Positions 35,441 through 43,503 of a DNA stretch of 64,000 bases are shown in pieces. The notes beneath the pieces were generated by a model. That model saw only the letters and a program-made list of their open reading frames with translations. It was not told where the DNA came from and searched no databases. Position 1 is the stretch's first letter, and the number at the start of each line of letters is the position of its first letter. Origin of the DNA: Paenalcaligenes faecalis (GTDB taxonomy: Bacteria > Pseudomonadota > Gammaproteobacteria > Burkholderiales > Burkholderiaceae_B). Location: NCBI RefSeq assembly GCF_027557445.1, contig NZ_CP106841.1, positions 1,164,001 through 1,228,000 of the forward strand, given 5' to 3'. The translations under genes were made by a program, and so were the position numbers.

Positions 35441-35464
35441 AGGCCGCTTTATGCGGCCTTTTTG
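35441..35464 (+). terminator. Intrinsic terminator between rlmB and the PLP enzyme gene
   Basis: Perfect 7-bp stem AGGCCGC/GCGGCCT (35441-35447 with 35453-35459), 5-base loop, then five T. It ends only 10 bases before the next start codon, so it can also act as an attenuator of that gene. Confidence 0.8.
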
Positions 35465-35473
35465 GATTTGGCT

Positions 35474-36715
35474 ATGAGTAAAAATGGATTCACTACAGAT
35501 GTTGTTCATGCGGATAGACGTATGGGAACAGAGCATGGTGCTGTGCATCAACCGCTCCATCCTTCATCTGAGTATGCGTTTAAAGACGCTAGAGAACTAG
35601 CCGCTGTTTTTCAGGGTAAATCAGGCTTTAGTTATGCGCGTCAGGGTACGCCGACTACGGCAGCCCTAGAGCAAAAAGTGACGCAGATGGAGCAAGGTGT
35701 TGCCAGTGTCAGTTTTGCCTCCGGGATGGCAGCCATCAGCGCTATCTTTTTTACTCTATTGCGTCAGGGCGACCATTTAATTTGCAGCAAGTATATATTT
35801 GGTAACACGAACAGTGTTTTGGGTACGCTGCAGCAATTTGGAGTCGAGGTGTCTTTAGTTGATGCAACGGATGTTGAGCAGGTCAAAGCCGCAAAAAAAA
35901 GCACCACGCGGATGGTATTTGTGGAAGCCATTGCGAATCCAGGCACACAATTGGCCGATTTAGCAGGTATAGGTGAATGGTGTGGTGATGAGCAGCTGTT
36001 GTATGTGATCGATAACACACTGAGCGGGCCCTATTTAGCACCAGCAAAGCAGTTTAAGGCAGGCTTAGTAGTTAACTCTCTATCTAAATCCATTGGTGGT
36101 CATGGCCATGCCTTAGGAGGGATGGTAACGGATACGGGCTTGTTTGATTGGGAAAGTTATCCTCATATTTTTGATGCATACCGAGTGGGCAATAGCCAAG
36201 CTTGGGGAATGGCTCAAATTAAGAAAAAAGGGTTACGCGACATGGGGGCAGCCATGAGCTCGGATGCGGCACACCGTTTAGCCGTAGGTGCAGAAACATT
36301 ACCCCTACGTATGCGCCAAATTTGCAGCAATGCGCTAAGCCTCGCTCAATTTTTAGTGCAGCAACCCCAAGTTGTAGCTGTTCATTACCCAGGACTGGCT
36401 TCTCACCCCCAGCATCAACGCGCTACCGATTATTTTCAGGGCTTATATGGTGGCTTGTTAGCGGTAGAGCTACACCCATCTATTGATGTATTTGATTTTT
36501 TAAATCGATTAAATGTCTTGGCACTTTCTACGCATTTGGGTGATAATCGCAGCCTTGTTTTACCGGTAGCGCATACGATTTACTACGAAATGGGAGCCAA
36601 GCAGCGAGCCTTAATGGGCATTGCCGATGGTTTATTGCGTATCTCCGTTGGCATAGAGGAGACGCAAGATTTGCTAGCTGACTTTAAACAAGCCTTAGCT
36701 GCTTACCCAATGTAA
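35474..36715 (+). CDS. Cystathionine gamma-synthase/O-acetylhomoserine sulfhydrylase-family PLP enzyme
   Basis: PLP enzyme of Cys/Met metabolism; whether it makes cystathionine or homocysteine, or cleaves, is not decided by sequence. 413 aa. 'GFSYARQGTPTTAALEQKV', 'SFASGMAAISAIFFTLL', 'YVIDNTLSGPYL' and the Schiff-base lysine in 'VVNSLSKSIGGHGHALGG' are visible. I start at ATG 35474; an in-frame GTG at 35432 would place the terminator hairpin inside the coding region. Confidence 0.88.
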   Translation: MSKNGFTTDVVHADRRMGTEHGAVHQPLHPSSEYAFKDARELAAVFQGKSGFSYARQGTPTTAALEQKVTQMEQGVASVSFASGMAAISAIFFTLLRQGDHLICSKYIFGNTNSVLGTLQQFGVEVSLVDATDVEQVKAAKKSTTRMVFVEAIANPGTQLADLAGIGEWCGDEQLLYVIDNTLSGPYLAPAKQFKAGLVVNSLSKSIGGHGHALGGMVTDTGLFDWESYPHIFDAYRVGNSQAWGMAQIKKKGLRDMGAAMSSDAAHRLAVGAETLPLRMRQICSNALSLAQFLVQQPQVVAVHYPGLASHPQHQRATDYFQGLYGGLLAVELHPSIDVFDFLNRLNVLALSTHLGDNRSLVLPVAHTIYYEMGAKQRALMGIADGLLRISVGIEETQDLLADFKQALAAYPM

Positions 36716-36824
36716 AAAAATATTTTTAGGGCCCCTTGTGCTTATTTATATCTTTAGGTGTTCACATTCTGCCGGTTAAATGTTAAAAACACAGTATTGA
36801 TGCGGCTTTCAGCGTAGATGCGCC

Positions 36825-36853
36825 TTGACAGAAGGACTAAAACTAGGCTTAAT
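36825..36853 (+). promoter_or_regulatory. Probable sigma-70 promoter of hupB
   Basis: A consensus -35 TTGACA (36825-36830) is followed after 17 bases by CTTAAT (36848-36853), or after 19 bases by TAATAC. The leader to hupB is about 110 bases. The -10 match is only fair. Confidence 0.5.
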
Positions 36854-36971
36854 ACGGCATTGTTATGTACGCATTTTGGCTTTTGTCAGCGGATTGCCGT
36901 CACTACTTTTTCTCAAACGCAGTCTATCTATCCGATAGCACTGTCACATATTATTCAGGGGTAATTCTTAA

Positions 36972-37244
36972 ATGAATAAAACCGAGCTAATCGACTTCAT
37001 TTCTAACAAAGCAGATCTATCCAAAGCAGACGCAGGTCGTGCTTTAGACGCTTTCATCGATGCGGTTACCACCACACTCAAAGACAAAGACTCCGTAACT
37101 TTGGTTGGTTTTGGTACATTTGCTGTGTCTGAGCGTGCCGCTCGCACTGGTCGTAACCCTCGTACTGGTGAAACTATCGAGATCAAAGAAGCCATCGTGC
37201 CTAAGTTCCGTCCCGGTAAAGCCTTACGTGACGCCGTAAACTAA
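36972..37244 (+). CDS. hupB: DNA-binding protein HU
   Basis: Small nucleoid protein that bends DNA as a dimer. 90 aa, standard length. Begins '[20 protein letters not shown]'; the beta-arm is in '[19 protein letters not shown]' and the C-terminus is '[14 protein letters not shown]'. A GGGG(TAA) ribosome site lies upstream. Monocistronic; a tRNA promoter follows. Confidence 0.96.
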   Translation: MNKTELIDFISNKADLSKADAGRALDAFIDAVTTTLKDKDSVTLVGFGTFAVSERAARTGRNPRTGETIEIKEAIVPKFRPGKALRDAVN

Positions 37245-37283
37245 ATTGAAAAGTAGGGCTGTAAAAATAAATTCATAAACTAC

Positions 37284-37312
37284 TTGCATTTATTTCAAAG
37301 CGGCCCTATAAT
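37284..37312 (+). promoter_or_regulatory. Sigma-70 promoter of the tRNA-Val genes
   Basis: TTGCAT (37284-37289), exactly 17 bases, then a perfect TATAAT (37307-37312), with initiation about 37 bases before the first tRNA. Confidence 0.8.
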
Positions 37313-37356
37313 TCTTTTTGTCGTCGCAGCAAAGACTGCGTACAGCAAGGCCAAAT

Positions 37357-37432
37357 GGGTGTTTAGCTCAGCTGGTAGAGCGGCGCCCTTACAAGGCGTA
37401 GGTCGGCGGTTCGATCCCGTCAACACCCACCA
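37357..37432 (+). tRNA. tRNA-Val (TAC), copy 1
   Basis: 76 bases: acceptor GGGTGTT pairs with AACACCC, D-loop 'AGCTCAGCTGGTAGAGC', anticodon stem-loop 'GCGCCCTTACAAGGCG' with anticodon TAC (reads GTA/GTG/GTN by wobble), T-arm 'GGCGGTTCGATCCCGTC', and encoded CCA. Identical to the copy 150 bases downstream. Confidence 0.97.
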
Positions 37433-37450
37433 TTATCCTTGTTGTACAAT

Positions 37451-37480
37451 AAGGACTTAATCAAGATAAGTCCTTTTATT
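37451..37480 (+). terminator. Terminator between the two tRNA-Val genes
   Basis: 9-bp perfect stem AAGGACTTA/TAAGTCCTT (37451-37459 with 37467-37475) followed by a T-rich tract. It could end or attenuate transcription before the second tRNA. Confidence 0.8.
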
Positions 37481-37506
37481 TTTGCTAAGACAAACAGACA
37501 CCAAAT

Positions 37507-37582
37507 GGGTGTTTAGCTCAGCTGGTAGAGCGGCGCCCTTACAAGGCGTAGGTCGGCGGTTCGATCCCGTCAACACCCACCA
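37507..37582 (+). tRNA. tRNA-Val (TAC), copy 2
   Basis: 76 bases, identical to copy 1, including the six preceding bases (ccaaat). The tandem exact copies point to recent duplication or gene conversion. Confidence 0.97.
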
Positions 37583-37600
37583 TTTATGTCTGATAAAAAT

Positions 37601-37634
37601 AGAACTAATGCATATTGCTTAGTTCTTTTTTTTT
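37601..37634 (+). terminator. Terminator after the second tRNA-Val
   Basis: 8-bp stem AGAACTAA/TTAGTTCT (37601-37608 with 37619-37626) followed by a run of eight T. Confidence 0.88.
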
Positions 37635-37777
37635 GCCTTTTTCTTCTGATCCTTTCGATCTGTCGTTTCTCCTCCTCCCTAAGCTTATATCTTTAATCTG
37701 GCCTTAGCCACTTTTCTTCGTTATAACAATAAAAAGCGAGTTTATGGTATATCTGTATACGTTATATAAATGGTATT

Positions 37778-37796
37778 GATAACTATTCTCATTACT
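37778..37796 (+). promoter_or_regulatory. Fur-like box upstream of tonB
   Basis: GATAACTATTCTCATTACT matches about 13 of 19 positions of the Fur consensus GATAATGATAATCATTATC, 70 bases before tonB. Iron repression of tonB-exbBD is expected from other proteobacteria. Confidence 0.65.
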
Positions 37797-37865
37797 GTTA
37801 AGATAGCGCTTTAGTTAAGCTGCCTGATTGGTAAGCTTTGTTATTGTTTATTTGTAGGCGCTGTT

Positions 37866-38705
37866 ATGCCACACCCGTCTCGTAATCAGTTGGAGCGCTC
37901 CCGTTTTTGGTTAAAAACGGTGGGTCTCACTACAGCTATTGGTCTGCATGCAGGGGTATTTGCATTTTTAATGCATAGTGCCCAACCTAAAATGGCAGGT
38001 GAGCCAGCCCAAGAAGAAATCATTGGTGTGAGTTTGTTCGATTTGAATGAGCTTGAGGAAAATGTGGTGGCAGAGGAGGTCTCAGAGCAAGTGACTGAGG
38101 AAACCATTACAGAAGAGCCTGAGATAGAATCTGAGCCGGAACCGGAAATCGAACCCGAGCCTGAACCCGAGCCTGAACCTGAACCGATTGTTGAGGAGGC
38201 TGAGATTCCTGAGCCCGTCGTAGAGCCACCTAAAGTAGAGCCTGCGCCCAAGCCTCGCCCAAAGCCCAAACCGGAGCCCAAACCGGAGCCCAAGCCTAAG
38301 CCTCGGGCAGAACCTAAACCAGAAGCGGTTGTTGGCGAGGAAACTAAACCCGCTACAGCACCGGTTGTGAGCAATACAGAGCAGCCCACAGGGGGGCAGC
38401 AAGCCCGTGCAGTAGACCCCAGTCAGCCTAGAGTGGTTAATCAAGTGAATTACTTGGGAGCGCCTCCACGCCCTAATTATCCGCGTGCAGCACAGCGCCG
38501 TAATGAACAAGGTAAGGTGATTGTGCGGGTATTGATTTCTACGCAGGGTACCGTTGCTGATGTATGGGTGAAAACCTCATCAGGTCATGATCGATTAGAT
38601 CAAGCGGCCCTTGCTGCGGTACGAGGTGTAAGGTTTAAGCCTTATACCGAAAATGGCGTTGCTTTTAGAGCAATGGCCGATATTCCTTTTGACTTTGTTT
38701 TATAG
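37866..38705 (+). CDS. tonB: Energy transducer TonB
   Basis: Links the proton-motive force of ExbBD to TonB-dependent outer-membrane receptors. 279 aa: one N-terminal membrane helix (about 20-38), a long rigid spacer (about 55-165) of Glu-Pro repeats followed by Lys-Pro repeats, and the C-terminal TonB domain beginning near '[20 protein letters not shown]' and ending 'IPFDFVL'. The spacer DNA has degenerate hexamer and 12-base repeats that make misleading antisense frames. First gene of tonB-exbB-exbD. Confidence 0.95.
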   Translation: MPHPSRNQLERSRFWLKTVGLTTAIGLHAGVFAFLMHSAQPKMAGEPAQEEIIGVSLFDLNELEENVVAEEVSEQVTEETITEEPEIESEPEPEIEPEPEPEPEPEPIVEEAEIPEPVVEPPKVEPAPKPRPKPKPEPKPEPKPKPRAEPKPEAVVGEETKPATAPVVSNTEQPTGGQQARAVDPSQPRVVNQVNYLGAPPRPNYPRAAQRRNEQGKVIVRVLISTQGTVADVWVKTSSGHDRLDQAALAAVRGVRFKPYTENGVAFRAMADIPFDFVL

Positions 38706-38714
38706 GACTCAGGC

Positions 38715-39581
38715 ATGATGCAGGAGCTATTAGAGCTAGTGGTGCTAACTGCAGCACAAGCAAGCAGTATCAGCAACGACTTACAAGAACCCGTACAGCA
38801 AGCCGCACAGGCTGTGTCCCAAGCTGCATCGGCATTATCTACCTCTCCTATTGCATTAACTCAGGCTGAGGCTCAGGAGGGTGGTATGTTGCACTTTATT
38901 GCTCAGAGTGATTGGGTGGGTAAGGGGCTATTTGCTGTATTGATGATTATGTCAGTCGCTAGTTGGTATTTGATTATTGTAAAAAGCATTACCTCATATC
39001 GATTAAAACGGCGCTCACAGCATTTTTTACGTGAATTTTGGGCGGCAAGCTCATTAGAGCAAGTAGAGAATGAGATTGCGACACATGGTGCAAATGAGCC
39101 ATTTGCCCATTTAGCGAGTCACGCGATACATGCTAAAGGACACCATGCAAAATACGGTGCATTACGGTTAGAAGAAAAAGGGTCTACGGAGTCTTTTGTG
39201 ACGCGTATTATGCGCAAAGTGATTGATGAAGAGACGGCGCGTTTAGAAAATGGCCTGACCTTATTAGCCTCTGTGGGGTCCACTGCGCCCTTTGTGGGGT
39301 TATTTGGTACGGTTTGGGGTGTCTATCACGCTTTAATTAATATTGGGTTATCCAGCGAGGTAGCTTTAAATAGTATCGCTGGGCCAGTGGGAGAAGCGTT
39401 GATTATGACTGGTTTAGGCTTGGCTGTAGCCATTCCCGCTGTCTTAGCTTACAACGCATTTGTACGCACGAATCGAGTGTATTTGGCTCAATTGGATGCT
39501 TTTGCTCACGACTTATTTACGTTCCTGACAACTGGGCAACAGGTCGCAGATAGCAACGGCAAACTACACAGTGTGAAATAG
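38715..39581 (+). CDS. exbB: Biopolymer transport protein ExbB
   Basis: Pentameric inner-membrane proton channel subunit of the TonB motor. 288 aa. An N-terminal extension of about 60 Ala/Gln/Ser-rich residues precedes the first of three membrane helices; the family core 'GLTLLASVGSTAPFVGLFGT' and 'AGPVGEALIMTGLGLAVAIP' is intact. It follows tonB by 9 bases. Confidence 0.94.
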   Translation: MMQELLELVVLTAAQASSISNDLQEPVQQAAQAVSQAASALSTSPIALTQAEAQEGGMLHFIAQSDWVGKGLFAVLMIMSVASWYLIIVKSITSYRLKRRSQHFLREFWAASSLEQVENEIATHGANEPFAHLASHAIHAKGHHAKYGALRLEEKGSTESFVTRIMRKVIDEETARLENGLTLLASVGSTAPFVGLFGTVWGVYHALINIGLSSEVALNSIAGPVGEALIMTGLGLAVAIPAVLAYNAFVRTNRVYLAQLDAFAHDLFTFLTTGQQVADSNGKLHSVK

Positions 39582-39590
39582 GAATACATC

Positions 39591-40046
39591 ATGTCCTTTG
39601 GAAGTTTTGATCGAGGTGGGGCCCAAAATCATACCAATGCAGAAATCAATATGGTGCCGTTAATTGATGTGATGTTAGTGCTATTGGTGATTTTTCTCAT
39701 TACGGCCCCCTTGCTTACGCACTCTATCTCCGTGCAATTACCACAGGCTTCTGCACAACCCGTCGAAAATGAGAAAAAATCCTTAGATTTAGCTGTTACG
39801 CCGGAAGGCTTGCTCTTTCTTGATAATGAACCCGTGGAGCTTGAGGATTTGACGGCAGTATTGAAACCTTTCTCTTTGGAAACTCCTCAGCCTGAGATTC
39901 GCATTCGTGCTGATCAAGAAACGCGTTACGAGGTATTAGCACAGGTCATGAGCCGAGCTAAAGCTTCGGGCTTAACACGATTAGGTTTTGTGACTCGCCC
40001 CGATGCGACGGCCAGTTCGGCTCTGGCTGAGACAACCACTCCCTAA
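39591..40046 (+). CDS. exbD: Biopolymer transport protein ExbD
   Basis: Partner of ExbB. 151 aa with one membrane helix; the functional aspartate lies in 'NMVPLIDVMLVLLVIFLITA'. The periplasmic domain ends around residue 135. Third gene of the operon, 9 bases after exbB and 28 before the response regulator. Confidence 0.94.
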   Translation: MSFGSFDRGGAQNHTNAEINMVPLIDVMLVLLVIFLITAPLLTHSISVQLPQASAQPVENEKKSLDLAVTPEGLLFLDNEPVELEDLTAVLKPFSLETPQPEIRIRADQETRYEVLAQVMSRAKASGLTRLGFVTRPDATASSALAETTTP

Positions 40047-40074
40047 AACGTGGCTCTCAGTATAAAATACGCTA

Positions 40075-40758
40075 ATGCGAGTATTAATTATTGAAGATGA
40101 CCGCGTTTTAGGACCGGCATTACACGACTTTTTACGTACCCAAGGTTACGACACACAGCTGATTACCCAAGGTGATCAGCTGTTGCCGTGTATTAAGCAA
40201 CAGCGATTTGATTTATTGGTTTTGGACTTAAATCTACCAGGGCTGAGTGGTTTAGCCGCTTTACGTGTATTGCGCGAGCAAGGGCATGATGTGCCGGTGC
40301 TCATTCTGACGGCACGAGACGCACTGGAGGATCGAGTCGCAGGCTTAGATGCGGGGGCGGATGATTATGTGACTAAGCCCTTTGAATTGGCCGAGTTAGC
40401 TGCCAGAGTAAGGGCCTTAGTGCGTCGTCATCACGGTCAGTTGCAAAATACCCTTGAGCTAGGTGATTTGCGTTTAGATATACAACATCGTGAATTGCTT
40501 TATAAGGCACAACGGCTCAGCGTATCGGTGCGCGAATTTTCTTTGCTTGAACTCTTAATGCAAAGGGCGGGTAAAGTCGTGACTAAGCAGCAGATTATCG
40601 ACTCACTCTCTGAGACAAACGCCGATTTTAGTGATAATGCGGTCGAGGTATATATTTATCGCTTACGCAAGCGCTTAGAACACACTCAGGTGGTTATTCA
40701 GACAGTGCGAGGCTTTGGCTATGTATTGGAGTTATCAACTCCTACTGATTCCGCATGA
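40075..40758 (+). CDS. OmpR-family two-component response regulator
   Basis: 227 aa. Receiver domain (1-115) with the acidic pocket 'IIEDD', phospho-acceptor Asp in 'LLVLDLNLPG', Thr in 'ILTARD' and Lys in 'YVTKPFE'; winged-helix DNA-binding domain (130-222) ending 'IQTVRGFGYVL'. Of the QseB/TctD/PmrA type; the signal is unknown. Its stop overlaps the kinase start by 4 bases. Confidence 0.92.
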   Translation: MRVLIIEDDRVLGPALHDFLRTQGYDTQLITQGDQLLPCIKQQRFDLLVLDLNLPGLSGLAALRVLREQGHDVPVLILTARDALEDRVAGLDAGADDYVTKPFELAELAARVRALVRRHHGQLQNTLELGDLRLDIQHRELLYKAQRLSVSVREFSLLELLMQRAGKVVTKQQIIDSLSETNADFSDNAVEVYIYRLRKRLEHTQVVIQTVRGFGYVLELSTPTDSA

Positions 40759-41855
40759 CAGCGCTTCACTCCATTCAGCAGTCGCTTAAAAAAGGGAGTC
40801 TAGCCCGACATTTAATGATGAGGCTATTTCCCCCTATTGCCTTACTCGTGGTGCTGGACTTAGGGGTGACGTGGATTTTAACCAGTCGTATGCATTTAGA
40901 AGACTGGTTACTACGTGACATTTTTTGGACGATGCTCCTAAGCCAATTGCTGTGGGTGGCTTTATTTGGTTGGGTGTTAATTACTGGATTACGATCTGGC
41001 TTACAGCAGGTACAACAGCTTGCCGAAGATATTGCCGCTCAAGACGCAGAGCAGCTTCAACCTTTAGTTGCTAATGATTTACCTGCAGAACTGCGTCCCT
41101 TAGTGGATCATTTTAATCAGTTATTATCGCGCTTAGATGATAGTGTTGCAGCTCAAAAACGATTTATTGCCCATGCCGCACATCAACTTCGTACCCCTTT
41201 AAGTGCTTTACGACTTGAGTCGGAGCTGATGCTGGCTAAAGAGCTGCCAGAGGATCTGCGAGATCAAGTGCAGCGGGTTAAATTAAGCACAGAACGTATG
41301 ATACGTTTAGGTCAGCAACTACTTGTGCTCGCCAGAGCTGATTCAGCCGCCAGCCCTAAGGATCGGTTCGTGCGTTTGGATCTATGTGAATGGGCGCGTA
41401 CCAGTGGTGCAGAGTGGTTGGGTGCGACAAAGGCAAAACAGGTAGAGTTAGGTTTAGTTGCTCCAGATTCGGCTGTTTGGGTTGATGCGGACCCCTTACT
41501 ATTAGATGAGTTATTAGCTAACTTAATAGATAATGCGTTGCGCTATGCCCAGGCTGAAACAAGCATTTGTTTACGGGTTACGGCGAATCCCCCCACATTC
41601 AGTGTTGAGGATGATGGTATTGGAATTAGTTTTAATGAGCATCACCAAGTCTTTGAAGCCTTTTATCGTGGCGTAGGAAATCAAAGTGATGGTTCCGGGC
41701 TAGGGCTTGCTATTGTACGAGAAATAGCATTAGCGCATGGGGCGGGGTGGAATCTATTAAGCCGCCCACATGTCGCTGGTACACGCATCAGTATTGTCTT
41801 TCCTGGGCCTAGAATAGGCACTGGGCTAAGACGTCGTTTGCCTATTCGCGCATAG
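40755..41855 (+). CDS. Sensor histidine kinase, partner of the OmpR-type regulator
   Basis: 366 aa. Two N-terminal membrane helices (about 26-45 and 60-80) separated by only a dozen residues, so there is almost no periplasmic sensor domain. Phospho-His box 'AHAAHQLRTPLSALRLE', N-box 'DELLANLIDNALRYA', G1 'FSVEDDGIGI' and G2 'GSGLGLAIV' are intact. The short loop suggests membrane-embedded sensing. The 3' end overlaps the convergent secreted-protein gene by 14 bases. Confidence 0.91.
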   Translation: MTALHSIQQSLKKGSLARHLMMRLFPPIALLVVLDLGVTWILTSRMHLEDWLLRDIFWTMLLSQLLWVALFGWVLITGLRSGLQQVQQLAEDIAAQDAEQLQPLVANDLPAELRPLVDHFNQLLSRLDDSVAAQKRFIAHAAHQLRTPLSALRLESELMLAKELPEDLRDQVQRVKLSTERMIRLGQQLLVLARADSAASPKDRFVRLDLCEWARTSGAEWLGATKAKQVELGLVAPDSAVWVDADPLLLDELLANLIDNALRYAQAETSICLRVTANPPTFSVEDDGIGISFNEHHQVFEAFYRGVGNQSDGSGLGLAIVREIALAHGAGWNLLSRPHVAGTRISIVFPGPRIGTGLRRRLPIRA

Positions 41856-42279
41856 GGAACGTGGCAGGAGCAGACTCAATAATTGAGGTTTGTGCGGGTT
41901 GTTGGGGTTGGCCTGGGATAACAATCGTTGTTTTGCGTAATACGCCACCGCCTTCGACAGAACCATAGACTTGAGTGTCATGTTGGCCCGTCATTTGAGC
42001 AATACAATCTGCTTTTTTTGACTCAGGTAGGGCGTCACAGCGACTCAGGCGGTTGTTTTCTACGGGGCTAGGGGTGTGCATACGTTGATTTTTAGCTTGG
42101 TTAAAAGCTGCATTTGCATCCCGGGTACAGTTTGTTTTGGCCTCTGCTGTTAATGTATTACAGTGGTCTAAGGCTTCTTGACGTGCTTGCTCTGGGGTGA
42201 GGGTCTGAGCATGAATCAAGCCAGATAAGCACAACCCCATTATTGCCGCACCTAAGGTTATTGTATTTTTCATCATCAT
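41842..42279 (-). CDS. Secreted hypothetical protein with paired cysteines
   Basis: About 145 aa with a signal peptide ending at 'LIHAQ'. The mature region has 'ALDHCNTLTAEAKTNCTRDA' and 'RLSRCDALPESKKADCIAQM', two similar Cys-x(9-10)-Cys units, suggesting two disulfide-linked helical hairpins, and a proline/glutamine-rich C-terminus. I start at the second of four clustered Met codons. No function can be assigned. It converges on the kinase gene. Confidence 0.75.
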   Translation of the reverse strand: MMMKNTITLGAAIMGLCLSGLIHAQTLTPEQARQEALDHCNTLTAEAKTNCTRDANAAFNQAKNQRMHTPSPVENNRLSRCDALPESKKADCIAQMTGQHDTQVYGSVEGGGVLRKTTIVIPGQPQQPAQTSIIESAPATFPMRE

Positions 42280-42353
42280 AGACTCCATTTGATTTGATCA
42301 GATAGTCAGTGTAACAAGCATCTAAGTAACAGAAAGTAATAGCTTGCTGAGAT

Positions 42354-42740
42354 TTACGTAATTTCTTTGTGACAAGCTGATTTGGTTGGCATATCCATAT
42401 AGCCGGGCTCGTCCGGAGCATAATCGGCAACGCGTTGGCGCAATTCACGTTTAATTGCCGCGCGCATCAGCAAAATGGCAGTAACGGGCGAGGTAATGAT
42501 TAATAAGACAGTAATAATAAATGGGTAGATCAGCAGTTGTTTGGCACTAAAGCTAGCAACTAGCGCGCAAGCTATCAGTATACAAAACACCCCTAAGGTG
42601 TTGCCTAAGGTTGGAGCATGCATTCTGGAGTAAAAATGCTTTAGTTTTACAAGACCTAAAGTGCCAACTAAGGTGATGAGTCCACTTGCTACGATGAGTA
42701 GACTAATGATGATGTTGAGCCAGAGGGGAAAATCATTCAT
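42354..42740 (-). CDS. mrpG: Mrp-type Na+(K+)/H+ antiporter subunit G
   Basis: 128 aa, three membrane helices, with 'LGTLGLVKLKHFYSRMHAPT' typical of MrpG/PhaG. Last gene of the six-gene operon; the start overlaps mrpF by 4 bases. Confidence 0.9.
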   Translation of the reverse strand: MNDFPLWLNIIISLLIVASGLITLVGTLGLVKLKHFYSRMHAPTLGNTLGVFCILIACALVASFSAKQLLIYPFIITVLLIITSPVTAILLMRAAIKRELRQRVADYAPDEPGYMDMPTKSACHKEIT

Positions 42741-43018
42741 GGTTCAATGACCTCAGCACGTAATAAAAACTTAGCCATTGCCGCAGAGCCAACAAAGCCA
42801 AAGAGGGCAATCAATAAGGCAATATCAAAATACAAAGTGGAGCCAAAACGTAGGCCTAAGGCAAGTAAAGCCATTAAGCCATTGCTGTACATCGTATCTA
42901 GAGCCAGTACACGATCTGCAGCGGTGGGTCCGGTTACCAATCTATAAGCAGAAATGCCAATACCTAAGGTGTAGCACAGAAGGGCAAATAAGCTTGCCCA
43001 GTAAATCATTACACTCAT
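42737..43018 (-). CDS. mrpF: Mrp-type antiporter subunit F
   Basis: 93 aa, three membrane helices; 'YRLVTGPTAADRVLALDTM' is the family hallmark. It overlaps mrpE and mrpG by 4 bases each, implying strict co-translation. Confidence 0.91.
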   Translation of the reverse strand: MSVMIYWASLFALLCYTLGIGISAYRLVTGPTAADRVLALDTMYSNGLMALLALGLRFGSTLYFDIALLIALFGFVGSAAMAKFLLRAEVIEP

Positions 43019-43503
43019 TCAAATATCTCGATTAAAGGCGCTTGATAACGTTGTTGGATGGTGTCTAACCAAAACTGTTCATCGGTTAAGTCTAAGATGT
43101 GCAGTGTCAGTATATTGGTTTTTTCATTAAAACCAGACCATACCGTTCCTGGGGTGTAGGTAATAATGCAGGCCAGTGCCGCTAAGCCGTGTGGGTCACG
43201 GAGTGTAAGGGGAATATCTAGAAAACCCGGTGTAGGCTGGGCTGATTTAGTAAAAAGAACAATATACGCGACCTCGTAGTTGGATTTTACAATATCAATG
43301 ACTACGCGCCACCATAGTTTGATGACAGTAAAAGGGTGCTGCATACTGGCGCGTACAGGGCGAAATGGGATAGCAGCGATACTGAGTAAAACCGCTAAAA
43401 AAATGGCAAGGACGATCTGACCCTTTGAAAAGCCATTTAATAATATCCATAAGAATGCCAAAAGTAATGGCAGGAAAATAAAACGAAGGTGTTTTTTTAT
43501 CAT
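43015..43503 (-). CDS. mrpE: Mrp-type antiporter subunit E
   Basis: 162 aa with N-terminal membrane helices and a cytoplasmic C-terminal part; 'TPGTVWSGFNEKTNILTLHI' followed by LD is typical of MrpE. Four-base overlaps on both sides. Confidence 0.9.
   Translation of the reverse strand: MIKKHLRFIFLPLLLAFLWILLNGFSKGQIVLAIFLAVLLSIAAIPFRPVRASMQHPFTVIKLWWRVVIDIVKSNYEVAYIVLFTKSAQPTPGFLDIPLTLRDPHGLAALACIITYTPGTVWSGFNEKTNILTLHILDLTDEQFWLDTIQQRYQAPLIEIFE

Noticed and set aside
38266-38300. Short tandem repeats in tonB as a phase-variable tract
   Set aside because: The repeat unit is a multiple of three bases and only two clean copies exist, so length change would not switch the frame.
37886-38510. 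Long antisense frames opposite tonB
   Set aside because: They arise from the Glu-Pro and Lys-Pro codon repeats of TonB and give low-complexity Gly/Ser or Leu/Arg proteins.
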